Positions 1-7,284 of a stretch of DNA of 31,781 bases are shown here, piece by piece. The translations under genes and the position numbers were made by a program. The stretch is from Halieaceae bacterium UBA6060. GTDB taxonomy: Bacteria > Pseudomonadota > Gammaproteobacteria > Pseudomonadales > Halieaceae. The stretch spans positions 1 through 31,781 of the forward strand of contig DIYG01000138.1 in NCBI GenBank assembly GCA_002428935.1, written 5' to 3'. The stretch's first letter is position 1. Every line of letters begins with the position of its first letter. The notes under the pieces are model-generated. The model was not told the DNA's origin, did no database searches, and was given only the letters and a program-made list of their open reading frames with translations.

Positions 1-18
1 TCAGACGGCAGACATACG

Positions 19-630
19 ATGATACACACCAAGCAAAAACGGCTGGCGCTATTGCCGACAGTCAGAAATATTGGCGTGATTATCGCGGCAATCATACTTG
101 GCGCCTGCAGTGGTATCGAAACCATTCCCGACGATACGGCGGCCTTCGCGGCCAAGGGCTACACAAGCTACGCCTGGCGCAGCGAGCCCCTGACCCAGAG
201 CAGTCGCGGCACGGACCGTCTCTATCAGGCAGATCCCATCATCCGCGCGGCGATCAAAGATCGCCTCTCCGCCCTGGGATACCGAGAAGTCGCCAAGGAA
301 GACGCACAGTTCCTTATCGAGTATCTCGCCGCCGCTGGCATCAACGACGGTCGTTTAAGTCGTACCGCCTCAAACGTAACCCCTTATCCCTCCGCAACCA
401 TCAACCGCCAGGCGGACGGTGCCACGGTGGATAACGCTTATGCCCTGGGCGGTGTAGTCGAGACCGGCAATCTGCTCATCGTGTTCGCGGACGCAGTGAA
501 CATCGAGCCTTTGTGGCGAGTGGGTATCAGCACCGTGGTGCAGGACGCCAATAACGTCGATGAGCGTGGCATAAAGAGCGCCATCCGCCAGGGCTTGGCC
601 TCCCTACCGGAAGCACCCCAGACCCCGTAA
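19..630 (+). CDS. DUF4136-type outer-membrane lipoprotein
   Basis: This 203-residue protein begins with a basic stretch (KQKR), a hydrophobic segment at about residues 18-28 and the lipobox LGAC with the acylated cysteine at residue 30. The next residue is serine, so by the usual Lol rule the lipoprotein should go to the outer membrane. The mature part opens with the GYTSYAWR pattern typical of DUF4136 proteins, whose members are small envelope lipoproteins without a known reaction. Length fits the family. The gene is convergent with the methyltransferase-like gene that ends at 701. No clear Shine-Dalgarno sequence precedes the ATG, and only 18 bases of upstream sequence are in the window, so the promoter cannot be judged. 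The family call rests on the domain start only. Confidence 0.8.
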   Translation: MIHTKQKRLALLPTVRNIGVIIAAIILGACSGIETIPDDTAAFAAKGYTSYAWRSEPLTQSSRGTDRLYQADPIIRAAIKDRLSALGYREVAKEDAQFLIEYLAAAGINDGRLSRTASNVTPYPSATINRQADGATVDNAYALGGVVETGNLLIVFADAVNIEPLWRVGISTVVQDANNVDERGIKSAIRQGLASLPEAPQTP

Positions 631-652
631 GCGACTGACCCCACCGTTACTC

Positions 653-672
653 TGACGGACTGACGGACGGAC
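653..672. repeat. short tandem repeat TGACGGAC
   Basis: Two perfect tandem copies of TGACGGAC (653-660, 661-668) are followed by a partial unit GGAC. They lie in the 70-base gap between two convergent genes. They may simply be slippage sequence; no function is visible. Confidence 0.6.
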
Positions 673-700
673 GCACCGCTCCGCGAGGTCTTCCGCCAGT

Positions 701-1417
701 TCACAGCGCGGGTACGCGCAGTAGCCCCCGGAGAAACCGTCGATATTCGTACGCCTCATCGTCGGCGACGAGGATCTCCATGTGCTCCTGCCAAACATCC
801 TTGTCAGGGAGCGATGAGCGGGTCATTAGCAACACGATGTTACCCAGATCCGCGAACTGTATAAGCCCCACCTCTCCAAAGTAGTGGCGACTGATGGACA
901 CGGCCGTCTCAAGGTCTTGTTGAGACTGCGGGAGCAGATTGCAGACCACCGCGCCATCGGTCTGTAGATGCGATAGCAAAGCGCTGAAGAAAGCCTCAGA
1001 AAGGAATTGCCGTGGTGTGTCGCGGCCCTGAAAAAGATCGCAAAAGATCAGGTCAAAGACTCCCGGCGTTGCATCGAGATAGGCGAAGGCATCGGCAATA
1101 TGCAGCACCTGTTCCCGGGGTATGGCGAAGTGCTGTCGCGCCAAAGCCTGCATTTGCGGATCGCTGTCTACGCTGGTGACCACGGTGCGACCGGGCAAGG
1201 CGCGAGCGAAACGCAGTAAAGCACCACCGCCCGTTCCCAGGTCGAGGACAGAATTCACGGTCTCCGGCAAAGCCGCAGCCAGGGTCATGGCTCGCTGATT
1301 CGCAAGCACGGGGCGCGCAGGATGAGCCAATTCCATGGCCGACTGAATGGCATCCGCGGGAGAACAAATCCAGCGAAAGCCCTCGGCCTGGTAAACCTTG
1401 TGGTGTTCGCTCCCCAC
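701..1417 (-). CDS. Spermidine-synthase-like methyltransferase-fold protein
   Basis: The product has a Rossmann-type SAM-binding fold: motif I LDLGTGGG at residues 58-65, an acidic end of strand 2 (SVDSDPQ), then ADAF and FDLIFCDLF. This order resembles polyamine synthase-like proteins encoded in many proteobacteria, but the residues needed for aminopropyl transfer cannot be confirmed, so the substrate is unknown. The GTG at 1417 is the first conventional start, yet no Shine-Dalgarno sequence stands before it. The frame stays open upstream through protein-like sequence (LFERLLALSRPEHQLP) to a CTG at 1471. That CTG has GAGGTG eight bases before it and overlaps the stop codon of the dehydrogenase gene. 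The real protein may therefore be about 18 residues longer. It is probably co-transcribed with the hydroxyacid dehydrogenase. Confidence 0.8.
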   Translation of the reverse strand: MGSEHHKVYQAEGFRWICSPADAIQSAMELAHPARPVLANQRAMTLAAALPETVNSVLDLGTGGGALLRFARALPGRTVVTSVDSDPQMQALARQHFAIPREQVLHIADAFAYLDATPGVFDLIFCDLFQGRDTPRQFLSEAFFSALLSHLQTDGAVVCNLLPQSQQDLETAVSISRHYFGEVGLIQFADLGNIVLLMTRSSLPDKDVWQEHMEILVADDEAYEYRRFLRGLLRVPAL

Positions 1418-1467
1418 CGGGAGCTGGTGCTCAGGACGACTGAGGGCGAGCAGTCGTTCAAACAGAC

Positions 1468-2439
1468 TCAGCGCTGATACACCTCGGGATTAGCACAGCT
1501 GGGCATCGCTTCACCCCGGAGAGCCGCCAATACGTTGGCTGCGGCTATGTCGGCCATTTTTTCCCGGGTCGCCAGGGTTGCGCTACCGATATGGGGCGTG
1601 GTGACCACATTGGGCAGACTCAGCAAGGGATGATCTTCCTGAACGGGTTCCTGGGCGAACACATCGAGCCCCGCCGCGGCGAGACGATCGTGACTCAGGG
1701 CCCAGGCAAGAGCCTCTTCATCGACGATACCCCCTCGGGCCGTATTGATCAGCACCGCATCACGCTTCATCAGCGCCAGACGCCGTTCGTCGATGAGATT
1801 ACGGGTTTCCTCGCCCAGGGCCACGTTGATGCTCACAAAGTCGCTCTCGGCCAGCAAGGCGTCGAGCTCCGTGTTCTCAACACCGGGTACCGTTCGCTCG
1901 CTACGATTCCAGCCGAGCACTCGCATATCAAAACCCGCTGCGCGGCGAGCTACCGCCTGGCCGACCTCACCGAGACCTATGATTCCCAGGGTCGCGCCCG
2001 TAACGTCGTTCCCGGTGAAGAACTCCGGTGACCAGGCATTCTCGACTCGCCAGTGGCCACCGCGAACGAAACGATCAGCCTCCACCAGGCGACGGGCGGC
2101 AGCCAGTAACAGCGCGAAAGTCGCATCCGCGGTAGTATCTACCAGGACGCCCGGAGTATTACCTACGGGGATGCCCCGCGAGGTGGCAGCGGTAACGTCA
2201 ATATGATCCACTCCCACGGACATGGACGAGACAAAGCGCAGTTGCGGATTGGCCTCCAGCAGCGCTTCATCGATACGGTCCGTGAGCAGGCAAAGCACCC
2301 CTTCGCAGCCCGCCAGTTCGTCCCGCAGGGCATCACTGGGCATCAACCCAGGCCCCATCCAGACGTTCATCTCGCAATGATCGGGGAGTTCGTGAATTCG
2401 TTCACCGGGCAACTGGTGCGTGACAAGTACTTTGCTCAT
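1468..2439 (-). CDS. D-2-hydroxyacid dehydrogenase (glyoxylate/hydroxypyruvate reductase type)
   Basis: This is a complete NAD(P)-dependent D-isomer-specific 2-hydroxyacid dehydrogenase of 323 residues. The nucleotide-binding motif GLGEVG lies at 155-160. The catalytic triad of the family is intact: Arg235 in NTARGG, Glu264 in AQEP and His283 in TPHIGSA. The substrate-binding loop SVGVDHID is at 74-81. Such enzymes reduce glyoxylate, hydroxypyruvate or other 2-keto acids in the cytosol; the exact substrate cannot be read from sequence. The upstream gap of 125 bases is shared with the divergent cupin gene and probably holds both promoters. The stop codon overlaps a candidate CTG start of the next gene, suggesting translational coupling. 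Confidence 0.93.
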   Translation of the reverse strand: MSKVLVTHQLPGERIHELPDHCEMNVWMGPGLMPSDALRDELAGCEGVLCLLTDRIDEALLEANPQLRFVSSMSVGVDHIDVTAATSRGIPVGNTPGVLVDTTADATFALLLAAARRLVEADRFVRGGHWRVENAWSPEFFTGNDVTGATLGIIGLGEVGQAVARRAAGFDMRVLGWNRSERTVPGVENTELDALLAESDFVSINVALGEETRNLIDERRLALMKRDAVLINTARGGIVDEEALAWALSHDRLAAAGLDVFAQEPVQEDHPLLSLPNVVTTPHIGSATLATREKMADIAAANVLAALRGEAMPSCANPEVYQR

Positions 2440-2564
2440 GGCGTCACTTTAGCCCAGTGTTGTCGCAACCAAAAGCGGCCCGGGCAAAATGAACCCATCG
2501 AAGGAACGCTATCCTGCGTAGAACATCAAAGAACAACAGACAAAATCGTGAAGAAGAAAGAGAC

Positions 2565-3251
2565 ATGACAGCCAGTGCATTAAACGGCGACCTCGATCGC
2601 CGCATCACCATCAACAGCAACGAATTGGAATGGATCGCCAGCCCCGGCGGCGAAGTATTACGTAAACGACTACACCGCGTGGGCCCACCGGAAAGCGGCC
2701 AGGTGACCTCCATCGTTCGTTATCAACCCGGTGCCGAATTCCCCAGTCATCCTCACCCGGAAGGGGAAGAGATCCTGGTTTTAGATGGCGTGTTTTCCGA
2801 CGAGCATGGCGATTGGCCAGCTGGAACCTACCTGCTCAATCCCGAGGGCTTTGAACATCGTCCCTTTTCTCGAGAGGGCTGCCTGCTGTTTGTGAAGCTC
2901 CGCCAATTTCCCGGGGCCGAACGTCGCCACGTGGTTACAGACACCCTCGCTACGGAGTGGCGCTCCAGCGTCCGACCTGGCGTCCACTGGAAAAAGCTCT
3001 ACGCCCAGGAACCTTTCAGCGACCACATGCGCCTGGAGCGCTGGGCACAACCCGGTGAGATCGGGGTGTTGAACTTTCCTCAGGGAGCGGAGTTGTTCGT
3101 CTTGTCGGGGGAATTTAGCGATGGCGAAGGGCGCTATGAGCAGCACAGCTGGCTGCGCTTACCTCCGGGAACGGCTCTAAGCCCCGAGGGTGATACGGCT
3201 TGCGAGCTTTACATCAAGGAAGGTGGGTTTCCTTACCTTCGGGCGGGTTGA
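2565..3251 (+). CDS. ChrR-like bicupin protein
   Basis: A 228-residue cytosolic protein made of two cupin half-modules. The first has the metal-binding pattern SHPHPEGEE (His62, His64, Glu68) followed by VLDGVFSDE and a later histidine at 98, as in the cupin domain of the anti-sigma factor ChrR. The second (about 165-220) repeats the layout, with GAELFVLSGEFSDGEG echoing GEEILVLDGVFSDE, but has lost the histidine ligands. No ChrR-type zinc-binding N-terminal anti-sigma domain and no neighbouring ECF sigma gene are present, so this is more likely a stand-alone metal-dependent enzyme or sensor. The ATG follows a purine-rich AAGAAAGAGA. It is divergent from the hydroxyacid dehydrogenase gene. 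Confidence 0.85.
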   Translation: MTASALNGDLDRRITINSNELEWIASPGGEVLRKRLHRVGPPESGQVTSIVRYQPGAEFPSHPHPEGEEILVLDGVFSDEHGDWPAGTYLLNPEGFEHRPFSREGCLLFVKLRQFPGAERRHVVTDTLATEWRSSVRPGVHWKKLYAQEPFSDHMRLERWAQPGEIGVLNFPQGAELFVLSGEFSDGEGRYEQHSWLRLPPGTALSPEGDTACELYIKEGGFPYLRAG

Positions 3252-3367
3252 GGGCGACCTTCCTCTTAGCCAATCCGCTGGTCAGGGTTTTGGTGCTTGG
3301 TTTCGGTGGTTAGGTAGCGATACCGGGGGTCGCGCGGGTCCCGTTTGCCGAGGATTCCTAGAAGCGC

Positions 3368-3455
3368 GTTTGACCTTGGGTTAGAGTCCCGTTTTTTGAT
3401 CTCAGCGGTTCTCCGTGATTCTGGGGCTCACCAAAAAGCTAGTTTGACCTTGGGT
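3368..3455. repeat. Direct repeat GTTTGACCTTGGGT
   Basis: A perfect 14-base motif occurs at 3368-3381 and again at 3442-3455, a period of 74 bases. The flanks are related but decayed (AAGCGC and AAGCTA just upstream). It looks like an old tandem duplication in the intergenic spacer. No function is evident. Confidence 0.7.
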
Positions 3456-3503
3456 CGGGGTATCAGAGCACCGTTCGTTAATGACGGCGGTGCCTTTGAT
3501 CCC

Positions 3504-3620
3504 GGAGGTCGCACAGGCCCCCATTCCCGGGGGACGCCAAAAGGCGTCATCCATGACAGGCTCGGCAGCGTCCATCCTTGGACGCTGACGCCCCCGGGAA
3601 TGGGGGCCTGTACGACCTCC
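3504..3620. repeat. 117-base nested palindrome (REP/MITE-like element or bidirectional terminator)
   Basis: The outer arms are 3504-3533 and 3591-3620: 30 bases each, inverted, with a single mismatch. Between them lie two further perfect hairpins: GACGCC-AAAA-GGCGTC at 3533-3548 and AGCGTCCA-TCCT-TGGACGCT at 3567-3586. The result is a long stem carrying two side hairpins, a cloverleaf-like or cruciform shape. It sits between the 3' ends of the cupin and SDR genes. No T-tract follows either arm, so it is not a standard intrinsic terminator. The GCGTCCATCC-type core is reminiscent of dispersed intergenic repeats in marine gammaproteobacteria, but copy number cannot be tested from one window. 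Confidence 0.8.
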
Positions 3621-3677
3621 TGCGCCGTAAGTGGTTTCCAGAATGGAGTGTCCGTTCTGTCTGACGCGACTCTGGGT

Positions 3678-4442
3678 CTAGAGCGTGATTCCACCGTCTA
3701 CTAGGATGCACTCGCCATTGGTGTAGCTGCTGGCGTTGGAGACCAGGTAGAGCACCGTGCCGGCCATTTCTTCCGGTTCCGCGTGCCGGCCCATGGGGAT
3801 TTTCTCCATGGCTGCTTTGTAGATGTCGTCGTGTTCGAAAAGGGCGCCGGCAAATTTGGTTTTGGTGAGGCCGGGAAGGATAGCGTTGCAGCGGATGCCC
3901 AGGGGGGCGCACTCCTTGGCGAAGGCTTTGGTCATGTTGACCACGGCGGCCTTGGTGATGGAGTAGATCGCCTGCATGGGGCCGGGTTGTACCGCATTGA
4001 TAGAGGCCGTGTTTACGATGGCGCCACCGCCGTGTTCGCGCATGATTTTGCCCGCCTCGATGGACATGAAGAAGTAGCCGCGAATGTTCACTTCGACGGT
4101 TTTGTTGTACGCGCCGAGATCCGTATCGAGGATATGGCCAAAATAGGGATTGGTTGCCGCGTTATTGACGCAGATGTCCAGCCGACCGTGGGTACCGCGG
4201 ATATGTTCGAAGATCGCCGTGATGTCTTCCATGCGCCCCACATGGCAGGGGAAAGCTTCTGCCTTACCACCGGCCTCGACAATACTCGCGGCAACGGCGG
4301 CACAGTCGGCTTCCTTGCGGCTGGATACAATCACGTGAGCACCGTATTCGGCGAGCAACTTGGCGATAGCCTCACCGATGCCGCGACTGGCACCGGAGAC
4401 CAGGGCGATCTTGCCGCTGAGATCGAAGAGGGACGCTGCCAT
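3678..4442 (-). CDS. Short-chain dehydrogenase/reductase, DHRS4-like
   Basis: A classical SDR of 254 residues. The cofactor loop SGASRGIG spans 16-23, with SSRK after strand 2, which favours NADP(H). NNAA is at 93-96 and the catalytic set is Ser147, Tyr160 and Lys164 (YSITK). CHVG, NAATNPYFG and PGLTKTKF resemble the DHRS4 group, which reduces carbonyls such as retinal and quinones; the substrate here is unknown. The ATG has a strong AAGGAG seven bases upstream. It lies 67 bases behind the MFS gene on the same strand and is the last gene of the minus-strand array. It could oxidise or reduce an alcohol or ketone intermediate of the compound imported by the TonB receptor (inference). Confidence 0.92.
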   Translation of the reverse strand: MAASLFDLSGKIALVSGASRGIGEAIAKLLAEYGAHVIVSSRKEADCAAVAASIVEAGGKAEAFPCHVGRMEDITAIFEHIRGTHGRLDICVNNAATNPYFGHILDTDLGAYNKTVEVNIRGYFFMSIEAGKIMREHGGGAIVNTASINAVQPGPMQAIYSITKAAVVNMTKAFAKECAPLGIRCNAILPGLTKTKFAGALFEHDDIYKAAMEKIPMGRHAEPEEMAGTVLYLVSNASSYTNGECILVDGGITL

Positions 4443-4509
4443 AGGAAACTCCTTGTATTAGATGAAAAACAGCTAACTGACGGGTGAGTGGGGGCAGGAT
4501 TCTACGCGT

Positions 4510-5706
4510 TCAGTTCGACCCGTGCACTGGCGACTCACGACGCGCCCAATGGCTGAAGGCCCAGAGCCAGTACCCGATGACCATTACCAGGGGCAAACCC
4601 CAGGCCAGACGGAAATCGCCGATGGTCAACAGCGCCCCGGCGAGGAGAGGGCCAAGCACTCGTCCAATACCCGCGGCGGCACTCGCGGCACCGAGCAATC
4701 GACCTCGATCTTCGCTACCGCCGCGGCGACTGGTGATGGCATTGAGAATAGGCATACAGAGGGTGGCACCCCCCAGGGCCAGGAGAAGCGCGGCGACCAT
4801 GGATACCGCGCCCATGGCGAATACCGCCAGGAGCTGACCCGCTAGAAACAAGCTGATGCACACCCTCAGGAGGAGCAATTCCCCCAGGAGTCGAACCATG
4901 GCCCCCATAAGCAGACCCTGATTCATGGCCATAATGGCCCCGACCACTCCAAAGACGATCCCCACCTCCCGGGCTTCCCAGTTTAGGAAGGCGTATACCC
5001 ACAGGGGGAACAGATAGGTGACCGCGCTTATGCTCCCAGAGTGCAACACGTACTGGAGCATAAGCAAACGGCTTTGACTCACGCGCAAGGTTTGCCATAG
5101 CCCCACACTCTTCGCCGTAGGAGCGGATCGCTGCCCCGGGCGCGATTCCGGCAAGAAAAACCACGCTGCCAACACGGCCAACAGAGACATGGCTGCGGCC
5201 AGAAGGCAGGGCACCGTGAAGCTTCCATCGGGGCCCGCCAGCAACCCACCCAGAACCGGCCCCAGAACCAAACCCAGGCCAAAGGCCGCCCCGATCAGGC
5301 CCATGCCCCGAGCACGGTCAGCGGGTGGCGTGATGTCGGCCATCATCGCCGACGCCACGGGAAAGTTACCGGCCACGACCCCCGCCAGAGCGCGCGCCGC
5401 GTAGATCATCCACAACTCATCGGCAATCGCCAGAAGGAAATAGGCACCGGCAGCACCAAGCGTGCAAATCATAAGGATGGGTTTGCGGCCGAAGCGATCC
5501 GAAAGGCGGCCCCAAATCGGCCCCACCAGGGCTGCAAAGAGGGAGTAAGCCGCGATAATCAGAGCGATGTCGAAATCGCTGCCGCCGAGCTGGGGAGTAA
5601 TAAAAGGCAGAATTGGTATAACGATGCCGAACCCGATGAGGTCCAGAAGCACCACGGCAAATAGCAGCGGACCGTGGCGACGGGTCCCGGAGCTGGCGTT
5701 GGTCAC
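4510..5706 (-). CDS. MFS transporter, TetA/multidrug-efflux type
   Basis: A 398-residue major facilitator with about 12 hydrophobic segments. TM1 contains LDLIGFGIVIPILP (21-34), and motif A GRLSDRFGRKPI (66-77) lies in the TM2-TM3 loop, both typical of the drug:H+ antiporter group that includes TetA. A second-half motif C-like stretch, GAAFGLGLVLGPVLGG, is present. The GTG start lies 8 bases after the ubiX stop codon with little visible Shine-Dalgarno sequence, so translation is probably coupled to ubiX. In this setting it may export a toxic intermediate or product of the pathway, or import substrate across the inner membrane. The substrate cannot be read from sequence. Confidence 0.9.
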   Translation of the reverse strand: MTNASSGTRRHGPLLFAVVLLDLIGFGIVIPILPFITPQLGGSDFDIALIIAAYSLFAALVGPIWGRLSDRFGRKPILMICTLGAAGAYFLLAIADELWMIYAARALAGVVAGNFPVASAMMADITPPADRARGMGLIGAAFGLGLVLGPVLGGLLAGPDGSFTVPCLLAAAMSLLAVLAAWFFLPESRPGQRSAPTAKSVGLWQTLRVSQSRLLMLQYVLHSGSISAVTYLFPLWVYAFLNWEAREVGIVFGVVGAIMAMNQGLLMGAMVRLLGELLLLRVCISLFLAGQLLAVFAMGAVSMVAALLLALGGATLCMPILNAITSRRGGSEDRGRLLGAASAAAGIGRVLGPLLAGALLTIGDFRLAWGLPLVMVIGYWLWAFSHWARRESPVHGSN

Positions 5707-5714
5707 GGGATAGA

Positions 5715-6272
5715 TCAGCCCTGCCAGCGGCGAATCGGCGTATCACTGATACCGAATAGATCCAGAGTTCGACCTACGCTTTGGGTTACGAATTCATCCA
5801 GGGTTTCTGCGCCTGTATAGAAAGCTGGCACGGGCGGCGCGATAACAGCGCCCATTTCCGACAGGGCAGTCATGGTGCGAAGGTGCCCCGTGTGCAGCGG
5901 AGTTTCCCGAACCATCATCACCAGTCGCCGACGTTCCTTCAAGACCACATCGGCTGCGCGGGTTAGGAGCGTCGATGTCACACCGGTGGCGATCTCCGAC
6001 ATGGTCCGCACAGAGCAGGGCGCAATCAGCATGCCATCGGTGATGAAGGAGCCGCTGGCAATAGCCGCCCCGACATTCTTCACGGGGTAGACCACATCCG
6101 CTTCGGCTTTCAGCTCATCGGCACTCATGGAGAGCTCATGGTGCAGGGTGAGCTCCGCAGACTTGCTCATGACCAGATGGGTTTCGACACCGGCCTGACG
6201 AAGCATTTGCAGGGCTCGTAAACCCAGGACGATGCCCGAGGCGCCGCTAATTCCGACGATGATTTTGCCCAT
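5715..6272 (-). CDS. ubiX: UbiX flavin prenyltransferase
   Basis: The 185-residue protein has all the hallmarks of UbiX/Pad1: GISGASG (7-13) for FMN binding, PCSVRTMSEIATGV (85-98), KERRRLVMMVRETPLH (112-127) and a C-terminal PPVPAFYTGA. UbiX joins dimethylallyl phosphate to FMN, making the prenylated flavin used by UbiD-family decarboxylases. No ubiD-like gene is in the window, so the partner must be elsewhere or the cofactor serves another enzyme. It lies inside the minus-strand catabolic array, 75 bases behind the hydrolase and 8 bases before the MFS gene. Whether this is the housekeeping ubiquinone copy or a second, pathway-specific copy needs the genome. Confidence 0.95.
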   Translation of the reverse strand: MGKIIVGISGASGIVLGLRALQMLRQAGVETHLVMSKSAELTLHHELSMSADELKAEADVVYPVKNVGAAIASGSFITDGMLIAPCSVRTMSEIATGVTSTLLTRAADVVLKERRRLVMMVRETPLHTGHLRTMTALSEMGAVIAPPVPAFYTGAETLDEFVTQSVGRTLDLFGISDTPIRRWQG

Positions 6273-6346
6273 GCCCTTACCCTGTTTTCGCGGGCATGCA
6301 CTCTAGCAGGCTGCGCGTCTGGCGCACAGCGCGCCGAAGCTCGTTG

Positions 6347-7231
6347 CTACAAGGCTTCGTCGATACCAGCGAAGAAGTCATCAATGGCACGCACCACCAA
6401 AGGCTCATCCAGCATGGGCGCGTGACCCCGATCGGGAACCTGAAGCAGAGTCAGGGTCGGTGAAATCTCCTGCATTTTTTCAACACAGCTCATGGCGAGA
6501 ATATCCGTGAGCTCGCCGCGAACCAGCAGGATGGGCAGGGCCGCCATACCTTGAAACAGAGGCCAGAGGTCCGGTGGCACCGCGTCAGAGCTATCATCGC
6601 GCATAAGCTGTGCAATGGCCGGATCGTAGGCCAGCTCCAGACCGCCATCTACCTCCCGATACAGACCCCTGGTGAAGCGAAGCCACTCCTCGTCGGTGTA
6701 ATGGGGAAACGCCACGCCATTGATAGCCCGGTTCTGCTCCACGGCCTCATCCCAACTCTCCGCGGTGCCCTTGCCTCCCACGTAACCCTTGATACGCTCC
6801 AGGCCATTGGGATCCAATTCCGGGCCGATGTCGTTAATAACCACACCGGCAAATCGCTCGGGCTGCAAGGTAGTCATGATCATGGACATGAGCCCGCCCA
6901 TGGAAGTGCCGATGATCAGCGCCCGATCAATCTCTAGCTCGTCGAGGAGCTTGAACATATCCCCCACATAGGTGGCCGGCGTGTAGTTGGTGACCACCGG
7001 GTCGTACTCGGATCGCCCACGACCCCGCTGGTCGACACTGATAACCCGACGGGTGCCCGCCAGGTGGGAGGCGATCCAGGCGAAATCCCCCGAGTTGCGC
7101 GTCAGGCCATGCATACACAAGACCGGCAGCAGCTTGGAATCATCGGGGCCGGGATAGTCCCGGGCATAGAGCTTCAGTCCGTCGGCGCTGGTATAGAAGT
7201 GGTCGCGAAAATCACTCGAAACATCGTTCAT
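6347..7231 (-). CDS. Alpha/beta hydrolase
   Basis: A 294-residue alpha/beta-hydrolase-fold enzyme. The oxyanion-hole region is HGLTRNSGDF (41-50). The nucleophile elbow is GTSMGG with Ser110, the acid is probably Asp243 (ELTDIL), and the histidine is His270 in DRGHAPML. DQRGRGRS (67-74) is typical of the esterase/enol-lactonase/MhpC-like group. No signal peptide is present, so it acts in the cytosol on an ester, lactone or C-C bond; the substrate is unknown. An AGGAG stands nine bases before the ATG. Its position between an acyl-CoA synthetase and ubiX supports a role in catabolism of the imported compound (inference). Confidence 0.92.
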   Translation of the reverse strand: MNDVSSDFRDHFYTSADGLKLYARDYPGPDDSKLLPVLCMHGLTRNSGDFAWIASHLAGTRRVISVDQRGRGRSEYDPVVTNYTPATYVGDMFKLLDELEIDRALIIGTSMGGLMSMIMTTLQPERFAGVVINDIGPELDPNGLERIKGYVGGKGTAESWDEAVEQNRAINGVAFPHYTDEEWLRFTRGLYREVDGGLELAYDPAIAQLMRDDSSDAVPPDLWPLFQGMAALPILLVRGELTDILAMSCVEKMQEISPTLTLLQVPDRGHAPMLDEPLVVRAIDDFFAGIDEAL

Positions 7232-7284
7232 GGGAATTTGCTCCTATCAACGCTGGGCCACCCACGGCAACGGTGACTTTGACC

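Larger units (their letters stand above)
3252..3677. other. Repeat-rich non-coding spacer between convergent genes
   Basis: There are 426 bases without a credible gene. The stretch holds degenerate direct repeats at 3368-3455, a small hairpin (GCACCG 3468-3473 with CGGTGC 3488-3493), the large nested palindrome at 3504-3620, and another hairpin just beyond it (AGAATGGA 3640-3647 with TCCGTTCT 3651-3658, loop GTG, one wobble pair). Open frames across it translate the palindrome arms and have no protein-like features. The concentration of structure between two gene ends suggests a transcription boundary or the scar of a small mobile repeat. Confidence 0.7.

Noticed and set aside
3345..3704. A 119-codon plus-strand frame and an 88-codon minus-strand frame across the spacer
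   Set aside because: Both translate the arms of the large palindrome, have low-complexity composition, no Shine-Dalgarno sequence and no domain.
3783..4487. 234-codon frame opposite the SDR gene
   Set aside because: The minus-strand SDR has every family motif and a strong Shine-Dalgarno sequence. The opposite frame is a side effect of high GC.
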